From positions 1 through 64,000 of the forward strand of contig CANREP010000004.1 in assembly GCA_947629685.1 (NCBI GenBank): a DNA stretch of 64,000 nucleotides, written 5' to 3'. Position numbers and translations under genes: made by a program. The stretch comes from an uncultured Phascolarctobacterium sp. (GTDB taxonomy: Bacteria; Bacillota; Negativicutes; Acidaminococcales; Acidaminococcaceae). Under the pieces are notes generated by a model. The model was not told where the DNA came from, searched no databases, and saw only the letters and a program-made list of their open reading frames with translations. Numbering within the stretch: the stretch's first letter is position 1; each line of letters opens with the position of its first letter. Below are positions 8,159-16,703 of this stretch, one piece after another.

Positions 8159-8779
8159 TTGTTTACCATTGTCAAAGATTTTCGGCAGGAAACGGTCATT
8201 GAGAAATCACGGTTCATCTGTACGCTGAAAAAAGTGGAGGATGAAGCACAGGCTCAGGAATTCATCAGGAATATCAAAAAAGAATTCTGGGATGCCACGC
8301 ATAACTGCTCTGCCTACATCATAGATGAACTGGCGCAGCGCTCCAGTGATGACGGTGAACCGTCCGGCACGGCAGGTATACCCATGCTGGAAGTTCTGCG
8401 CAAGAACAAGCTGACTAATACTGCGGCTGTGGTAACCAGGTATTTCGGCGGTATCAAGCTGGGAGCCGGCGGACTGGTGCGGGCTTATACCAACAGCGTC
8501 GCCGGGGCGGTACGCGGCAGCGGGATTGCCGAAAAGGTGCTGATGGGCAGATATTCTTTTATGGATGAGCTGAATGCAGCGGGCAAGATACTCAATATCC
8601 TGTATCAGCAGCAGCTTTTTGAGGTTGCCGCAGTGGAATACGGGCTGCGGGCCAAGATAATCCTGCGAATGAAAGAAAACGATAAGCAGCAGGCGGAAGC
8701 ATGGCTGACCGAGAAGCTTAACAGGCCTGTGGAACTGGTGCTGGAAACGCGGGAGATTGTAGAAGTACCTGTAGAGTAA
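8159..8779 (+). CDS. YigZ/IMPACT family protein (UPF0029)
   Basis: A 206-residue protein of the YigZ/IMPACT family. The characteristic N-terminus (ETVIEKSRFICTL) and the DDGEPSGTAGIPML motif (about residues 62-75) are intact, followed by the RYFGGIKLGAGGLVRAY segment and a C-terminal ferredoxin-like domain of elongation-factor type. Family members bind nucleic acid or ribosome-associated factors; the bacterial role is poorly defined. A TTG start at 8159 is chosen because AGAAGGAGGAGC precedes it directly and the protein then matches family length. Confidence 0.85.
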   Translation: MFTIVKDFRQETVIEKSRFICTLKKVEDEAQAQEFIRNIKKEFWDATHNCSAYIIDELAQRSSDDGEPSGTAGIPMLEVLRKNKLTNTAAVVTRYFGGIKLGAGGLVRAYTNSVAGAVRGSGIAEKVLMGRYSFMDELNAAGKILNILYQQQLFEVAAVEYGLRAKIILRMKENDKQQAEAWLTEKLNRPVELVLETREIVEVPVE

Positions 8780-8801
8780 AAATATTTTAGGAGGCGGAAG
8801 A

Positions 8802-10217
8802 ATGGAATTTATCGAAAGTATTGTAGGAACGCTTAACGGTTTTTTATGGTCCTATGTGCTGATTATCATGCTGATCGGTCTGGGCCTTTGGTTTACGGTG
8901 CGTAGCGGCTTTGTTCAGCTGCGCTGCATCAAGGAAATGGTGCGTCTTATTACTAAGACGGCAGGCAGTAAGGTGGAAGAAAACAGCGTTTCTTCTTTCC
9001 AGGCTTTCTGTATCAGTACGGCGTCCCGTGTAGGCGTGGGTAATATCGCCGGCATCGCCATTGCTGTTGTTACCGGCGGTCCGGGTGCGATTTTCTGGAT
9101 GTGGGTTATCGCCCTTATCGGCAGCGCTACCGGGTTTGTGGAAAGTACCCTGGGACAAATTTACAAGGTACCGCGTGAAGGCGGCGGTTTCCGCGGCGGC
9201 CCGGCCTATTATATTAGGAATGTACTGGGCAATAAGCCCATGGCAATCTTATTTGCTGTCTTGATTAGCGTTACTTACGGCCTAATTTTCAACTCTGTGC
9301 AGTCTAATACGATTGCGGTTTCTTTCAGTGCTGCTTTCGGCGTCAGCCGTACCGTGGTCGGCGTAATCATTGCGGCCTTGACGGCAGCCGTTATTTTTGG
9401 CGGCGTTACCCGTATTGCTAAAGTAGCGGAAATGATGGTGCCGGTAATGGCCGGTATCTACCTGCTGGTAGCTTTGTATGTTACTGTTGTCAATATCGCT
9501 CTGGTACCGCAGATGCTGACTGATATCGTTACTTCTGCTTTCGGCTTGCAGGCTGTAGCCGGCGGCGGTATGGGCGCGGCCTTGATGACAGGTATCCAGC
9601 GCGGCCTGTTCTCTAATGAAGCCGGTATGGGCGCGGTACCTAACGCTGCTGCAACTGCTTCTACCAGCCATCCTGTCAAACAGGGACTCATTCAGGCTTT
9701 CGGCGTTTTTGTCGATACCCTGTTTGTCTGCACTGCTTCTGCTTTCATCATCCTTTTGACACAGGATTATACGGCCAGCGGTAAAACCGGTATCGAACTG
9801 GCGCAGGTAGCGCTGTCCGAGCACATCGGCAGCTGGGCTCCCACTTTCCTGGCGGTGATGATTATTCTCTTTGCTTTCAGTTCTATCGTGGGCAATTATT
9901 ACTACGGTGATATCAATATTCCTTTTATTAACAAGAACAGGTCTTTTCTGATGGTATACCGTGCCGCGGTTGTCGCTATGGTCATGTTCGGCAGTATTGC
10001 CGAGGTGCCTTTTGTCTGGAATCTGGCAGATTTGTTTATGGCGCTGATGGCGATTACCAACCTGGTAGCTATTGCTTTCCTGGGCAAATATGCTTTTATC
10101 GCTTTGCAGGATTATCTGCAGCAGAAACGTTCCGGCATTGTGGAGCCGGAATTCGATCCGGCTGTAATGCCTGATCAAAAAGGTATCTTCTGCTGGGGCA
10201 AAAAAGGTGAAAAATAA
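8802..10217 (+). CDS. AGCS-family sodium:alanine/glycine symporter
   Basis: A 471-residue inner-membrane symporter with about eleven hydrophobic segments. Signature stretches are VGVGNIAGIAIAVVTGGPG near residues 72-90 and NEAGMGAVPNAAATA near 270-284, both typical of the alanine or glycine:cation symporter family. It imports small neutral amino acids with Na+ (or H+). AGGAGGCGG lies ahead of the ATG. It is 22 bases downstream of YigZ, with no terminator between, so the two share a transcript. Confidence 0.93.
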   Translation: MEFIESIVGTLNGFLWSYVLIIMLIGLGLWFTVRSGFVQLRCIKEMVRLITKTAGSKVEENSVSSFQAFCISTASRVGVGNIAGIAIAVVTGGPGAIFWMWVIALIGSATGFVESTLGQIYKVPREGGGFRGGPAYYIRNVLGNKPMAILFAVLISVTYGLIFNSVQSNTIAVSFSAAFGVSRTVVGVIIAALTAAVIFGGVTRIAKVAEMMVPVMAGIYLLVALYVTVVNIALVPQMLTDIVTSAFGLQAVAGGGMGAALMTGIQRGLFSNEAGMGAVPNAAATASTSHPVKQGLIQAFGVFVDTLFVCTASAFIILLTQDYTASGKTGIELAQVALSEHIGSWAPTFLAVMIILFAFSSIVGNYYYGDINIPFINKNRSFLMVYRAAVVAMVMFGSIAEVPFVWNLADLFMALMAITNLVAIAFLGKYAFIALQDYLQQKRSGIVEPEFDPAVMPDQKGIFCWGKKGEK

Positions 10218-10232
10218 TTTATCCGTTGAAAT

Positions 10233-10268
10233 AAAAAACGTCTGCAATTTTTTTTGCAGACGTTTTTT
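10233..10268. terminator. Bidirectional terminator
   Basis: A 15-base inverted repeat (AAAAAACGTCTGCAA, 10233-10247; complement 10254-10268) between convergent AGCS and patatin genes. Confidence 0.9.
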
Positions 10269-10276
10269 GCTGTTAT

Positions 10277-11137
10277 TCACTTGTTCAGGAGCTTGATGAT
10301 TTTGTCGTAAGCGTCCAGGCCGCAGCCGATACCGTGGTCGTGCAGGGCCAGCAGTTTATCGGGTTTGATGTCCAGACGGTCTATCTCCAGCGGTATCTGG
10401 GGACGGATAATAACGGCCTTGCCTTCTTTTTCCAGCTGTTCTACATATTCCAGCTGGCTGTTATACAAACTGGGACGCTGCTGCATGATTTCCCAGAGTT
10501 TAGGATAATTTTTGTACCAGGTTTTTAATAGAAGTTTCGGTACGGATTTTTTCTTACGGTAGCCGCTGTTGCGGGTCAGGACGATAATAAATTTTTTATA
10601 GCCTGCTTCCATGGCCCTTTCATAGGGAATGGGAGCTACCAGCGCGCCGTCCAGCAGGTCGCGGCTGCCTATGTGCACTATGGGCGCCAGAAAGGGCAGG
10701 GAAGCGGAAGCGCGGACAGGCAGGAAAGAGTGGCCGATAGCTTCTTTGCCGAACCAGACGGACTGGCCGCTGCGGCAATCCGTAGTGCCTACCTGCAGTG
10801 TGCCGGGATAGTTGTAATAGGTTTCAAAATCGAAAGGCAGCAGCGTTTGCGGCAGATCTTCGAAAATGAAATCAAAACCGAAGATGCTGCCTTTTTCCAT
10901 CCAGTTCTTAAGACTGAAATAGCGTTTATCGGTAACGTAGTTTTCAATGATCCTGCGGGTACGTAAGGGCTGGTTGGACATATAGGATAAAATATTGCAG
11001 GCGCCGGCGGAAACGGCTGTGATATAAGGGAAGACAAGCCCTTTGAGCATAAAGGCTTCAAATACTCCCGCCGAAAACATGCCGCGCATACCGCCGCCCT
11101 CTAAAACAAGGGCTGTATCAGTTATTTGCATAGTCAT
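10277..11137 (-). CDS. Patatin-like phospholipase (YjjU type)
   Basis: A 286-residue patatin-fold lipid hydrolase. It has the oxyanion loop GGGMRG (14-19), the nucleophile elbow AVSAG with Ser43 (first Gly replaced by Ala), and the dyad Asp163 in LLDGA. Layout and length match bacterial YjjU-type patatins with a DUF6363-like C-terminus. It likely cleaves acyl chains from phospholipids; no signal peptide is seen, so it is probably cytosolic. CGGAGG precedes the ATG; a TATAAT lies just upstream on the minus strand. Divergent from the asparaginase gene. Confidence 0.88.
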   Translation of the reverse strand: MTMQITDTALVLEGGGMRGMFSAGVFEAFMLKGLVFPYITAVSAGACNILSYMSNQPLRTRRIIENYVTDKRYFSLKNWMEKGSIFGFDFIFEDLPQTLLPFDFETYYNYPGTLQVGTTDCRSGQSVWFGKEAIGHSFLPVRASASLPFLAPIVHIGSRDLLDGALVAPIPYERAMEAGYKKFIIVLTRNSGYRKKKSVPKLLLKTWYKNYPKLWEIMQQRPSLYNSQLEYVEQLEKEGKAVIIRPQIPLEIDRLDIKPDKLLALHDHGIGCGLDAYDKIIKLLNK

Positions 11138-11209
11138 AATCCTCCGGGTTCTTATTATACACTACAATTTTCAGTGCCGTGCGGAATTTTATTTAAGAAA
11201 ATATTGTGT

Positions 11210-11215
11210 TATGAT
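11210..11215 (+). promoter_or_regulatory. -10 element of the asparaginase operon
   Basis: TATGAT, without a recognisable -35, sits 33 bases ahead of the chosen ATG (11248). Confidence 0.35.
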
Positions 11216-11247
11216 AGAAGCAGGTGACAAAGAAAGGCGGAACTAAG

Positions 11248-12237
11248 ATGAAGAAAGTAGTCGTAATAACTACAGGCGGTACTATCGCCATGAAATACGA
11301 TGCTGCGGCAGGCGGTTTGGTGCCTGCTGTAAGCGGAGCCGATCTGCTGCAGGCCGTACCGGCGCTGCGTCAGATTGCCGAGCTGGAAGTAAAAGAGTAT
11401 GCTAATGTGCCCAGCGGCCATATGACGCCGCAGATGATGCTGGAAGTAGCTGCTTTGGCGGATGCATATGCTGCACGTCAAGATGTAAGCGGTATAGTTG
11501 TTACCCATGGTACTGATACTATGGAAGAAACTGCCTATATGCTGAGCCTGGCCTGCAGAACGGTGAAGCCAGTATGTATCACAGGAGCGATGCGCGGCGC
11601 CAGCGATATGGGTTATGACGGTCCGGCCAATATTCTGGCGGCGGTAAAGGTAGCTGCCTGCAGCGAGGCCGGCGGCAGGGGTGCGTTGCTGGTATTTAAT
11701 GATGAGATACATGCGGCTGCTGAGGTGACCAAGAGCCATACGGTGTCCTGCAGCACTTTTGCTTCGCCGCACTGGGGTCCTGTAGGCTATGTTTATGAAG
11801 ACGGCGTAGTTTTCCGCCGCCGCAGTGAGAATCTGGAAAAAATCACTGTTCAGGGCAAGCTTGCGGCAGAAGTGGCATTACTCAAAGTATATGCCGGTAT
11901 GGATGATTTCTTTTTCCGCTGCGCTGCCGAGAAGCCAGTACAGGGACTGGTAGTGGAAGCCGTAGGCTGCGGTAATGTGCCGCCTGAGGTGATGGAAGGT
12001 ATCCGTTATGTGCGTGCTAAGGGAATACCGGTAGTACTGGCCAGCAGGGTACACGCAGGACGTGTAGTGCCTATTTACAGTTATTTAGGCAGTGCCGGTT
12101 CCATGAAGGATTTCGGCTTGCTGTATGCCGGTGAGCTGACGGGGCAAAAAGCGCGTCTTAAATTGATGCTGGCATTGGCTCAGACAGCTGATTTTAACGA
12201 ATTAAAACAGTATTTCATTGAGGAGGCAGCAAGATGA
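11248..12237 (+). CDS. L-asparaginase
   Basis: A 329-residue asparaginase/glutaminase. Both catalytic threonine motifs are present: TTGGTIA (8-14) and VTHGTDTMEETA (about 85-96). It hydrolyses L-asparagine to aspartate and ammonia. No signal peptide is visible, so it is likely a cytosolic form. AAAGGCGG (11233-11240) supports the ATG at 11248; the frame is open upstream from a GTG at 11224 but that would lie almost at the promoter. Its stop overlaps the next gene (ATGA), so the two enzymes are made together. Confidence 0.9.
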   Translation: MKKVVVITTGGTIAMKYDAAAGGLVPAVSGADLLQAVPALRQIAELEVKEYANVPSGHMTPQMMLEVAALADAYAARQDVSGIVVTHGTDTMEETAYMLSLACRTVKPVCITGAMRGASDMGYDGPANILAAVKVAACSEAGGRGALLVFNDEIHAAAEVTKSHTVSCSTFASPHWGPVGYVYEDGVVFRRRSENLEKITVQGKLAAEVALLKVYAGMDDFFFRCAAEKPVQGLVVEAVGCGNVPPEVMEGIRYVRAKGIPVVLASRVHAGRVVPIYSYLGSAGSMKDFGLLYAGELTGQKARLKLMLALAQTADFNELKQYFIEEAAR

Positions 12238-13187
12238 AAATAGTAGTTATGGAACCGTTAGGCATAAGTAAAGCACAGCTGGACACACTGGCTCAGCCTT
12301 TTAGACAGGCTGGTCATGAATTTATAGCTTATACCGACAGGGCGGCAGATAACCGGCAGCTGCTTAACCGTATTGAAGATGCCGAGGTAGTAGTTATGGC
12401 GAATCAGCCGCTGCCGGGAGAAGTCATTGCTTCCTGCAGCAAATTGCAGCTGCTGTCCGTGGCTTTTACTGGCGTAGACCATATTGATTTAGCTGCCTGT
12501 AGGGCGAAAAATATCCTTGTCTGCAATGCGGCAGGTTATTCCACTAACGCGGTAGCAGAGCTGACTTTCGGCCTTGCTATCAGCGTAGTCCGCAATATCG
12601 TACCCTGTGATGCGCGCTGCCGCAGCTGCGGTACTAAAGACGGCCTGGTTGGCTTTGAACTGTATGGTAAGACTTTCGGCGTTATAGGTACTGGCGCTAT
12701 CGGCAGCCGTGTGGCGCAGATTGCCAAAGCCTTCGGCTGCCACGTAATTGCCAGCAGCCGGACAGAAAAGCCGGAGCTGCAAGCGGCAGGCGTAGAATAT
12801 GTATCGCTGGAAACCTTGTTGCAGACAGCAGATTTTATTTCTCTGCACGTGCCGCTTACAGAAAGTACGCGTCATCTTATCGACGCCCGGGCAGTAGCGA
12901 TGATGAAGCCGGGCGCAGTGCTGCTCAATACTTCCCGCGGGCCGGTTATCGACAGCGAAGCTGTTGCTGCTGCGCTCAATGAGGGACGTCTTGGCGGCGC
13001 CGGTATCGACGTATTTGAGAATGAGCCGCCTATCGCCGCTGAGCATCCTTTGTGCGGCGCTAAAAATACCGTGCTGACGCCGCATGTTGCTTTTGCCAGC
13101 AAGGAGGCGCTGGAAAAACGTGCAGAAATAGTTTTTGCCAATATCAGCTGCTGGTTGGAAGAAAAACCTCAAAATATCGTAAAATAA
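12234..13187 (+). CDS. D-isomer-specific 2-hydroxyacid dehydrogenase
   Basis: A 317-residue NAD(P)-dependent 2-hydroxyacid dehydrogenase. The Rossmann motif GTGAIG lies near residue 152; catalytic Arg in NTSRGP near 234, Glu in ENEPP near 262 and His in TPHVAF near 283 are all present. It reduces a 2-keto acid to the D-hydroxy acid or the reverse; phosphoglycerate-, glycerate- or lactate-type substrates cannot be separated by eye. Coupled to asparaginase by a 4-base overlap, so the substrate may be linked to aspartate or oxaloacetate metabolism (inference). Confidence 0.88.
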   Translation: MKIVVMEPLGISKAQLDTLAQPFRQAGHEFIAYTDRAADNRQLLNRIEDAEVVVMANQPLPGEVIASCSKLQLLSVAFTGVDHIDLAACRAKNILVCNAAGYSTNAVAELTFGLAISVVRNIVPCDARCRSCGTKDGLVGFELYGKTFGVIGTGAIGSRVAQIAKAFGCHVIASSRTEKPELQAAGVEYVSLETLLQTADFISLHVPLTESTRHLIDARAVAMMKPGAVLLNTSRGPVIDSEAVAAALNEGRLGGAGIDVFENEPPIAAEHPLCGAKNTVLTPHVAFASKEALEKRAEIVFANISCWLEEKPQNIVK

Positions 13188-13201
13188 TATCAGAAATATA
13201 T

Positions 13202-13243
13202 AAAAACAGCCTGTCAGGCTTGCGTGCCTGACAGGCTGTTTTT
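13202..13243. terminator. Bidirectional terminator
   Basis: An 18-base inverted repeat (13202-13219 with 13226-13243; core CAGCCTGTCAGGC) between convergent genes, flanked by A5 and T5. Confidence 0.9.
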
Positions 13244-13249
13244 GTATGT

Positions 13250-14200
13250 TTATAATACTTTTTGCAGCAGATTTAACACGTTGCGGTGTGTAATCTTGGC
13301 GATAGTTTCATCGCTGTAATTTTTGCTTTGCAGATATTCTACCAGCGGACGGTAATCCTGCACGCCTTTAATGTTGTAAGGCGGATGACTGATGCCGTCA
13401 AAATCGCTGCCGAAACCGATATGGTCGTCGTTGCCCATCAGGTTCAGCATATAGTCGATATGACGGTAGACGCTGTCGATGCAGGCGTTGTTATAGTCCT
13501 CTTCGAGGAACTGGCCGGCAAAGGTAATGCCGATTAAGCCGTCATTGGCGTTAATAGCGGCAATCTGTTTATCATCCAGGTTGCGGGGGTGGGAGCAGAG
13601 GCTTTTGGCATTAGAGTGGGTAGCGATAATAGGCTTGCTGCTGGTCTCGATGACATCCCAGAAGCCTGCGGGAGCGATATGGGAAACGTCCACCAGCATA
13701 CCAAGTTTATTCATTTCCTGCACTACCTGACGGCCGAAAACAGTCAGGCCGCCGCCGGTTGCAGCTTCATTGATGCCGTCGGCAATATCGTTGCGGTTGC
13801 TCCAGGTAAGGGTCATGGCGCGTACGCCCAGGTCGTACAAGCAGCGCAGGGCTTCCAAGCTGCCGTCGATAGCGCCGCCTTCTTCGATAGCGAGCAGGGT
13901 AGCAGCCTTGTGATTTAAAACGTCGGCTGCGTCTTTTTTAGTGAGTACGGGCAGCACGTCGATGCCGTCTGCCTGCATTTTTCTGATTTCCTGCCTGTAT
14001 TTGTCCAGTAAGCAGAGGGTGTAGCGCAGGCCGCCATAGTAACGGAATTCATGGGTGGGCACGAAGATAGCGCAAAACTGCAGGCCGCCGCCCAGCTCTA
14101 TCTGACGTTTAATGTCGAAATGCTGGTTGTTGCTGTACAGCGAGGTCTGCTTTTTAAACAGTTCGGTAAGGGTATCGCAATGACAGTCGCAAATAAACAT
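13250..14200 (-). CDS. Membrane dipeptidase family (M19) zinc dipeptidase
   Basis: A 316-residue M19 (renal dipeptidase-like) metallopeptidase. Zinc ligands are visible in HCD near the N-terminus (His7, Asp9), the bridging Glu in AIEEGG, His in DVSH and His in ATHSN; FGSDFDG near the end carries the catalytic Asp. It cleaves dipeptides, often with D-residues at the second position. The start at 14200 is preferred: GGAAAGGA then lies 9 bases upstream, whereas the upstream ATG (14209) touches that site. No signal peptide; probably cytosolic. Confidence 0.88.
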   Translation of the reverse strand: MFICDCHCDTLTELFKKQTSLYSNNQHFDIKRQIELGGGLQFCAIFVPTHEFRYYGGLRYTLCLLDKYRQEIRKMQADGIDVLPVLTKKDAADVLNHKAATLLAIEEGGAIDGSLEALRCLYDLGVRAMTLTWSNRNDIADGINEAATGGGLTVFGRQVVQEMNKLGMLVDVSHIAPAGFWDVIETSSKPIIATHSNAKSLCSHPRNLDDKQIAAINANDGLIGITFAGQFLEEDYNNACIDSVYRHIDYMLNLMGNDDHIGFGSDFDGISHPPYNIKGVQDYRPLVEYLQSKNYSDETIAKITHRNVLNLLQKVL

Positions 14201-14225
14201 AGAAATCATTCCTTTCCAAGCTAAA

Positions 14226-14258
14226 TAAAAACAGCCGGCTGCCTTGGCAGCCAGCTGT
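14226..14258 (-). terminator. Terminator between dcuC and the dipeptidase gene
   Basis: ACAGC-GGCTGCC and GGCAGCC-GCTGT (14231-14258, one mismatch) followed on the minus strand by T5. It ends dcuC transcription and may only partly block read-through into the dipeptidase, for which no separate promoter was seen. Confidence 0.75.
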
Positions 14259-14269
14259 CAGTAAGTTAA

Positions 14270-15640
14270 TCAATAACCGGAGTAATAGTAGAAGAAGGTC
14301 ATGCCAATAGTTACGATCATAGCGCCTGCCATCGGGATGGCGGTACGTTTTACCAGGTCAAAGGAGGACACGCCGCCCATGCCGGAGGAAACAACGATAA
14401 CGGCCGTAATAGGAGAGCAGTTGCGCATGATGGAAGCTGCAAAGTGCATCGGCAGCAGCATCAGTACTGGATGCAGGCCGGTGTGGGCTGCCACAGCCGG
14501 AGTAAGCGCGGCAAAGGCAAAGAACGGAGCGTTGCCGCTGCCCATTACTACTGCGGATACGGCAATGATACCTACCATGACCAGCATCATCGCCATCGGG
14601 CCAAAGCCCAGGTCTTTACTGCTTTCAATCAGGGTGTTGATAGTTCCCATGGTAATCAAGCCCTGAGCAAAGGTCTGGCCGGCGATAATCAAGGTGATAA
14701 CATTGGCCATCTGCATACCGAGACCGTCGAAGAAAGCCTGGATGTCGCCGAAGACTTTCTTGGCATCACGCCACCTGATATATTCGCAGCACATACCAAC
14801 AAAGAGGCCGATAAACATAGCCATGACGATGTTCATCTTGACGGTAGTAATCCACAGGGAGCTGAAAGAAAGAATCAGCGCCAGGGGGATTACCGGCAGG
14901 ATAGCGTAAATCATCGGGGCGGTATCAGATTCATCTTTTACGGTTTCTACTTCCATAGGGGTCACAACGTGGCCGGCACGTTTATCCATATATTTTTGCG
15001 TAAAATAATGCAGTGCGCCTACGACAACGAAAGCCACGGCAACGATGGGCACCTGATAGTGGCTCCAGTAAAATACCGGGTTGACGCCGGCGGTTTCAGC
15101 AGAAAGGATGGTGCCGGTGTCGCTGGGGCTCCAGTCGAAGCAGAGCGTAGTAGCTACAGCAGCAGTAGCAGACAGGCGGCTTACGCCAAGACCCAGCAGG
15201 ATTGGGAACATGGTAACCATGAGCAGCATTGCCAGGCCGGAAGCACTGTTGATGCACAGGCCAATCAGCATACCTACGATCCAGGTGCCGGACATTACCA
15301 GATAAGGCGATTTGAGCGCCAGGAGCGGTTTAATGGTCAGACGTACCAGCGCGCGGGAAGCGCCGATTTTATCCATATAGCGGGCAAAGGCGCCTACCGA
15401 CATAATGTTCAGACCTAATTTGCCCACATTGGAGCTCATGGCAGAACGCATAAATTCAAAAGCATCAAAGAATACGGAACCGGTCCTGGCTTTTTCTCCG
15501 AGAATCTGGCCATAACCGAGGATAACAGCCAGATACATCAGGATCATACCACCGAGGAACAGTACCGGCTGCGGCTTGTATTTCTTGTAGATCAGATAAC
15601 CAACCCAGAAGGTAACAAGAGCCGAAATAACAACACCCAT
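14270..15640 (-). CDS. dcuC: C4-dicarboxylate transporter DcuC
   Basis: A 456-residue membrane transporter of the DcuC family (family length about 460) with roughly twelve hydrophobic segments, including INSASGLAMLL, CFDWSPSDTGT and the C-terminal MRNCSPITAV stretch conserved in DcuC. It moves succinate, fumarate or malate, usually in anaerobic growth. The ATG at 15640 is chosen because AGAAAGGA lies 9 bases upstream; longer starts reach into the promoter. It fits succinate or propionate metabolism in this type of organism. Confidence 0.85.
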   Translation of the reverse strand: MGVVISALVTFWVGYLIYKKYKPQPVLFLGGMILMYLAVILGYGQILGEKARTGSVFFDAFEFMRSAMSSNVGKLGLNIMSVGAFARYMDKIGASRALVRLTIKPLLALKSPYLVMSGTWIVGMLIGLCINSASGLAMLLMVTMFPILLGLGVSRLSATAAVATTLCFDWSPSDTGTILSAETAGVNPVFYWSHYQVPIVAVAFVVVGALHYFTQKYMDKRAGHVVTPMEVETVKDESDTAPMIYAILPVIPLALILSFSSLWITTVKMNIVMAMFIGLFVGMCCEYIRWRDAKKVFGDIQAFFDGLGMQMANVITLIIAGQTFAQGLITMGTINTLIESSKDLGFGPMAMMLVMVGIIAVSAVVMGSGNAPFFAFAALTPAVAAHTGLHPVLMLLPMHFAASIMRNCSPITAVIVVSSGMGGVSSFDLVKRTAIPMAGAMIVTIGMTFFYYYSGY

Positions 15641-15683
15641 TTGCAACATCCTTTCTGAAATAAAATAGATTTTAGGTAGGTAA

Positions 15684-15712
15684 AGTATATCATTTTCAGA
15701 AAACTTTGGCAA
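15684..15712 (-). promoter_or_regulatory. Promoter of dcuC
   Basis: TTGCCA (15712-15707), 17-base spacer, TATACT (15689-15684) on the minus strand, giving a short leader to the ATG at 15640. Confidence 0.7.
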
Positions 15713-15792
15713 TGTAAAAATATTTACATAAAGTAAATGCCTTGATTTTATATATGAAATAAAAGGAAAAATGTTGCCGTAAAATGTAAAAG

Positions 15793-16605
15793 TTATTTGA
15801 TTTGGTTGAAAAGCAATGCCTGTAATGCATGACGGATGTACAGGGACTGGACAGCCTTATTGCGCCCCAGACCGTACAGATGACCGCAGGTGGCGATGCC
15901 GAGGCTTTCGATGCGGTTCTTCCAGCTGTCTTTATCGTTGCCGTACATATCGTTGGCGGCGTGTTCTCCGGCAACTACCATTAAAGGATACATATGTACG
16001 CGCTGATAGCCGCGCAGTTTTAGCTGCTGCTGTACGGCAGCGAAGTTGGGGCTGTCTTCATCTTCTACTGTGCCCACGATGACGGGCAGCTGCAGAGCGT
16101 CAAAATTTTCCTGTAAGCGTACATACGTCTGACCAAAGGCCTGGTTGTTCCGGCGCGGAGTACCATGCCCCATGAGGATGACGCCTTCAGAAGGAGTAAG
16201 CGGCGGGAACTGGGTGGCGATGGCGGCAGCAACAAGGGGATAGTCATTGGCGGCTGCAATCAACGGCGTGCTGATGACAAAAGAGTCGAAAGAGGCGGCA
16301 AACCTGTCCTGCAGCGGCAGAATCTTCTGCTCAAATTCTTCTCCATGCAGCAGGTGGGTAGGCTGCAGCAGGACGTTGCGGCAGCCTTGTTCCAGCAGTT
16401 TCTGCAGCGCAGTCGCGGGGTCGTCGACCAGGAGGTTTTTTTTAGCCAGCTGGCGGCGTACAAAGGCGGAGGTATAGGCAAAGCGATGTTGATAATAGGG
16501 AAAGGCTCCTGTCAGAGCCTGTTCAATGCCGCCGATATCTTTCTGACGGGCTTCGGGAAAGGTAGAGCCGAAGCTGACGATGAGGAGCGCACGGGTATTT
16601 TGCAT
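15793..16605 (-). CDS. cbiK: Sirohydrochlorin cobaltochelatase CbiK (cytosolic form)
   Basis: A 270-residue class II chelatase of the CbiK type. The N-terminal LLIVSFGSTFPEAR, the central VILMGHGTP with a metal-site His and the C-terminal VAGEHAANDMYGNDKDSWK motif are all present. CbiK inserts Co2+ into sirohydrochlorin in anaerobic cobalamin synthesis. No signal peptide, unlike the neighbouring paralogue. GAGAGG precedes the ATG. It lies 98 bases downstream of the exported paralogue, separated by a terminator. No other cob/cbi genes are in the window. Confidence 0.88.
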   Translation of the reverse strand: MQNTRALLIVSFGSTFPEARQKDIGGIEQALTGAFPYYQHRFAYTSAFVRRQLAKKNLLVDDPATALQKLLEQGCRNVLLQPTHLLHGEEFEQKILPLQDRFAASFDSFVISTPLIAAANDYPLVAAAIATQFPPLTPSEGVILMGHGTPRRNNQAFGQTYVRLQENFDALQLPVIVGTVEDEDSPNFAAVQQQLKLRGYQRVHMYPLMVVAGEHAANDMYGNDKDSWKNRIESLGIATCGHLYGLGRNKAVQSLYIRHALQALLFNQIK

Positions 16606-16660
16606 GGTGATGACCTCTCAGTTCATGGGATGTAAAGAAATATATTCGTGCAGGCAGTAT

Positions 16661-16690
16661 AAAAATCCCTGCCGGATGGCAGGGATTTTT
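16661..16690 (-). terminator. Terminator of the exported CbiK gene
   Basis: A 13-base stem (16661-16673 with 16678-16690; core TCCCTGCC) and T-run between the two cbiK paralogues. Confidence 0.85.
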
Positions 16691-16703
16691 TGTTTAAACG
16701 TAT

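Noticed and set aside
9282..10280. Open frame antisense to the AGCS symporter
   Set aside because: Translation is Arg/His/Ser rich without domain; it crosses the terminator and overlaps the transporter fully.
14444..15418. Open frame (324 codons) antisense to dcuC
   Set aside because: Same reason: Gly/His/Gln-rich shadow with no ribosome site, opposite a clear transporter gene.
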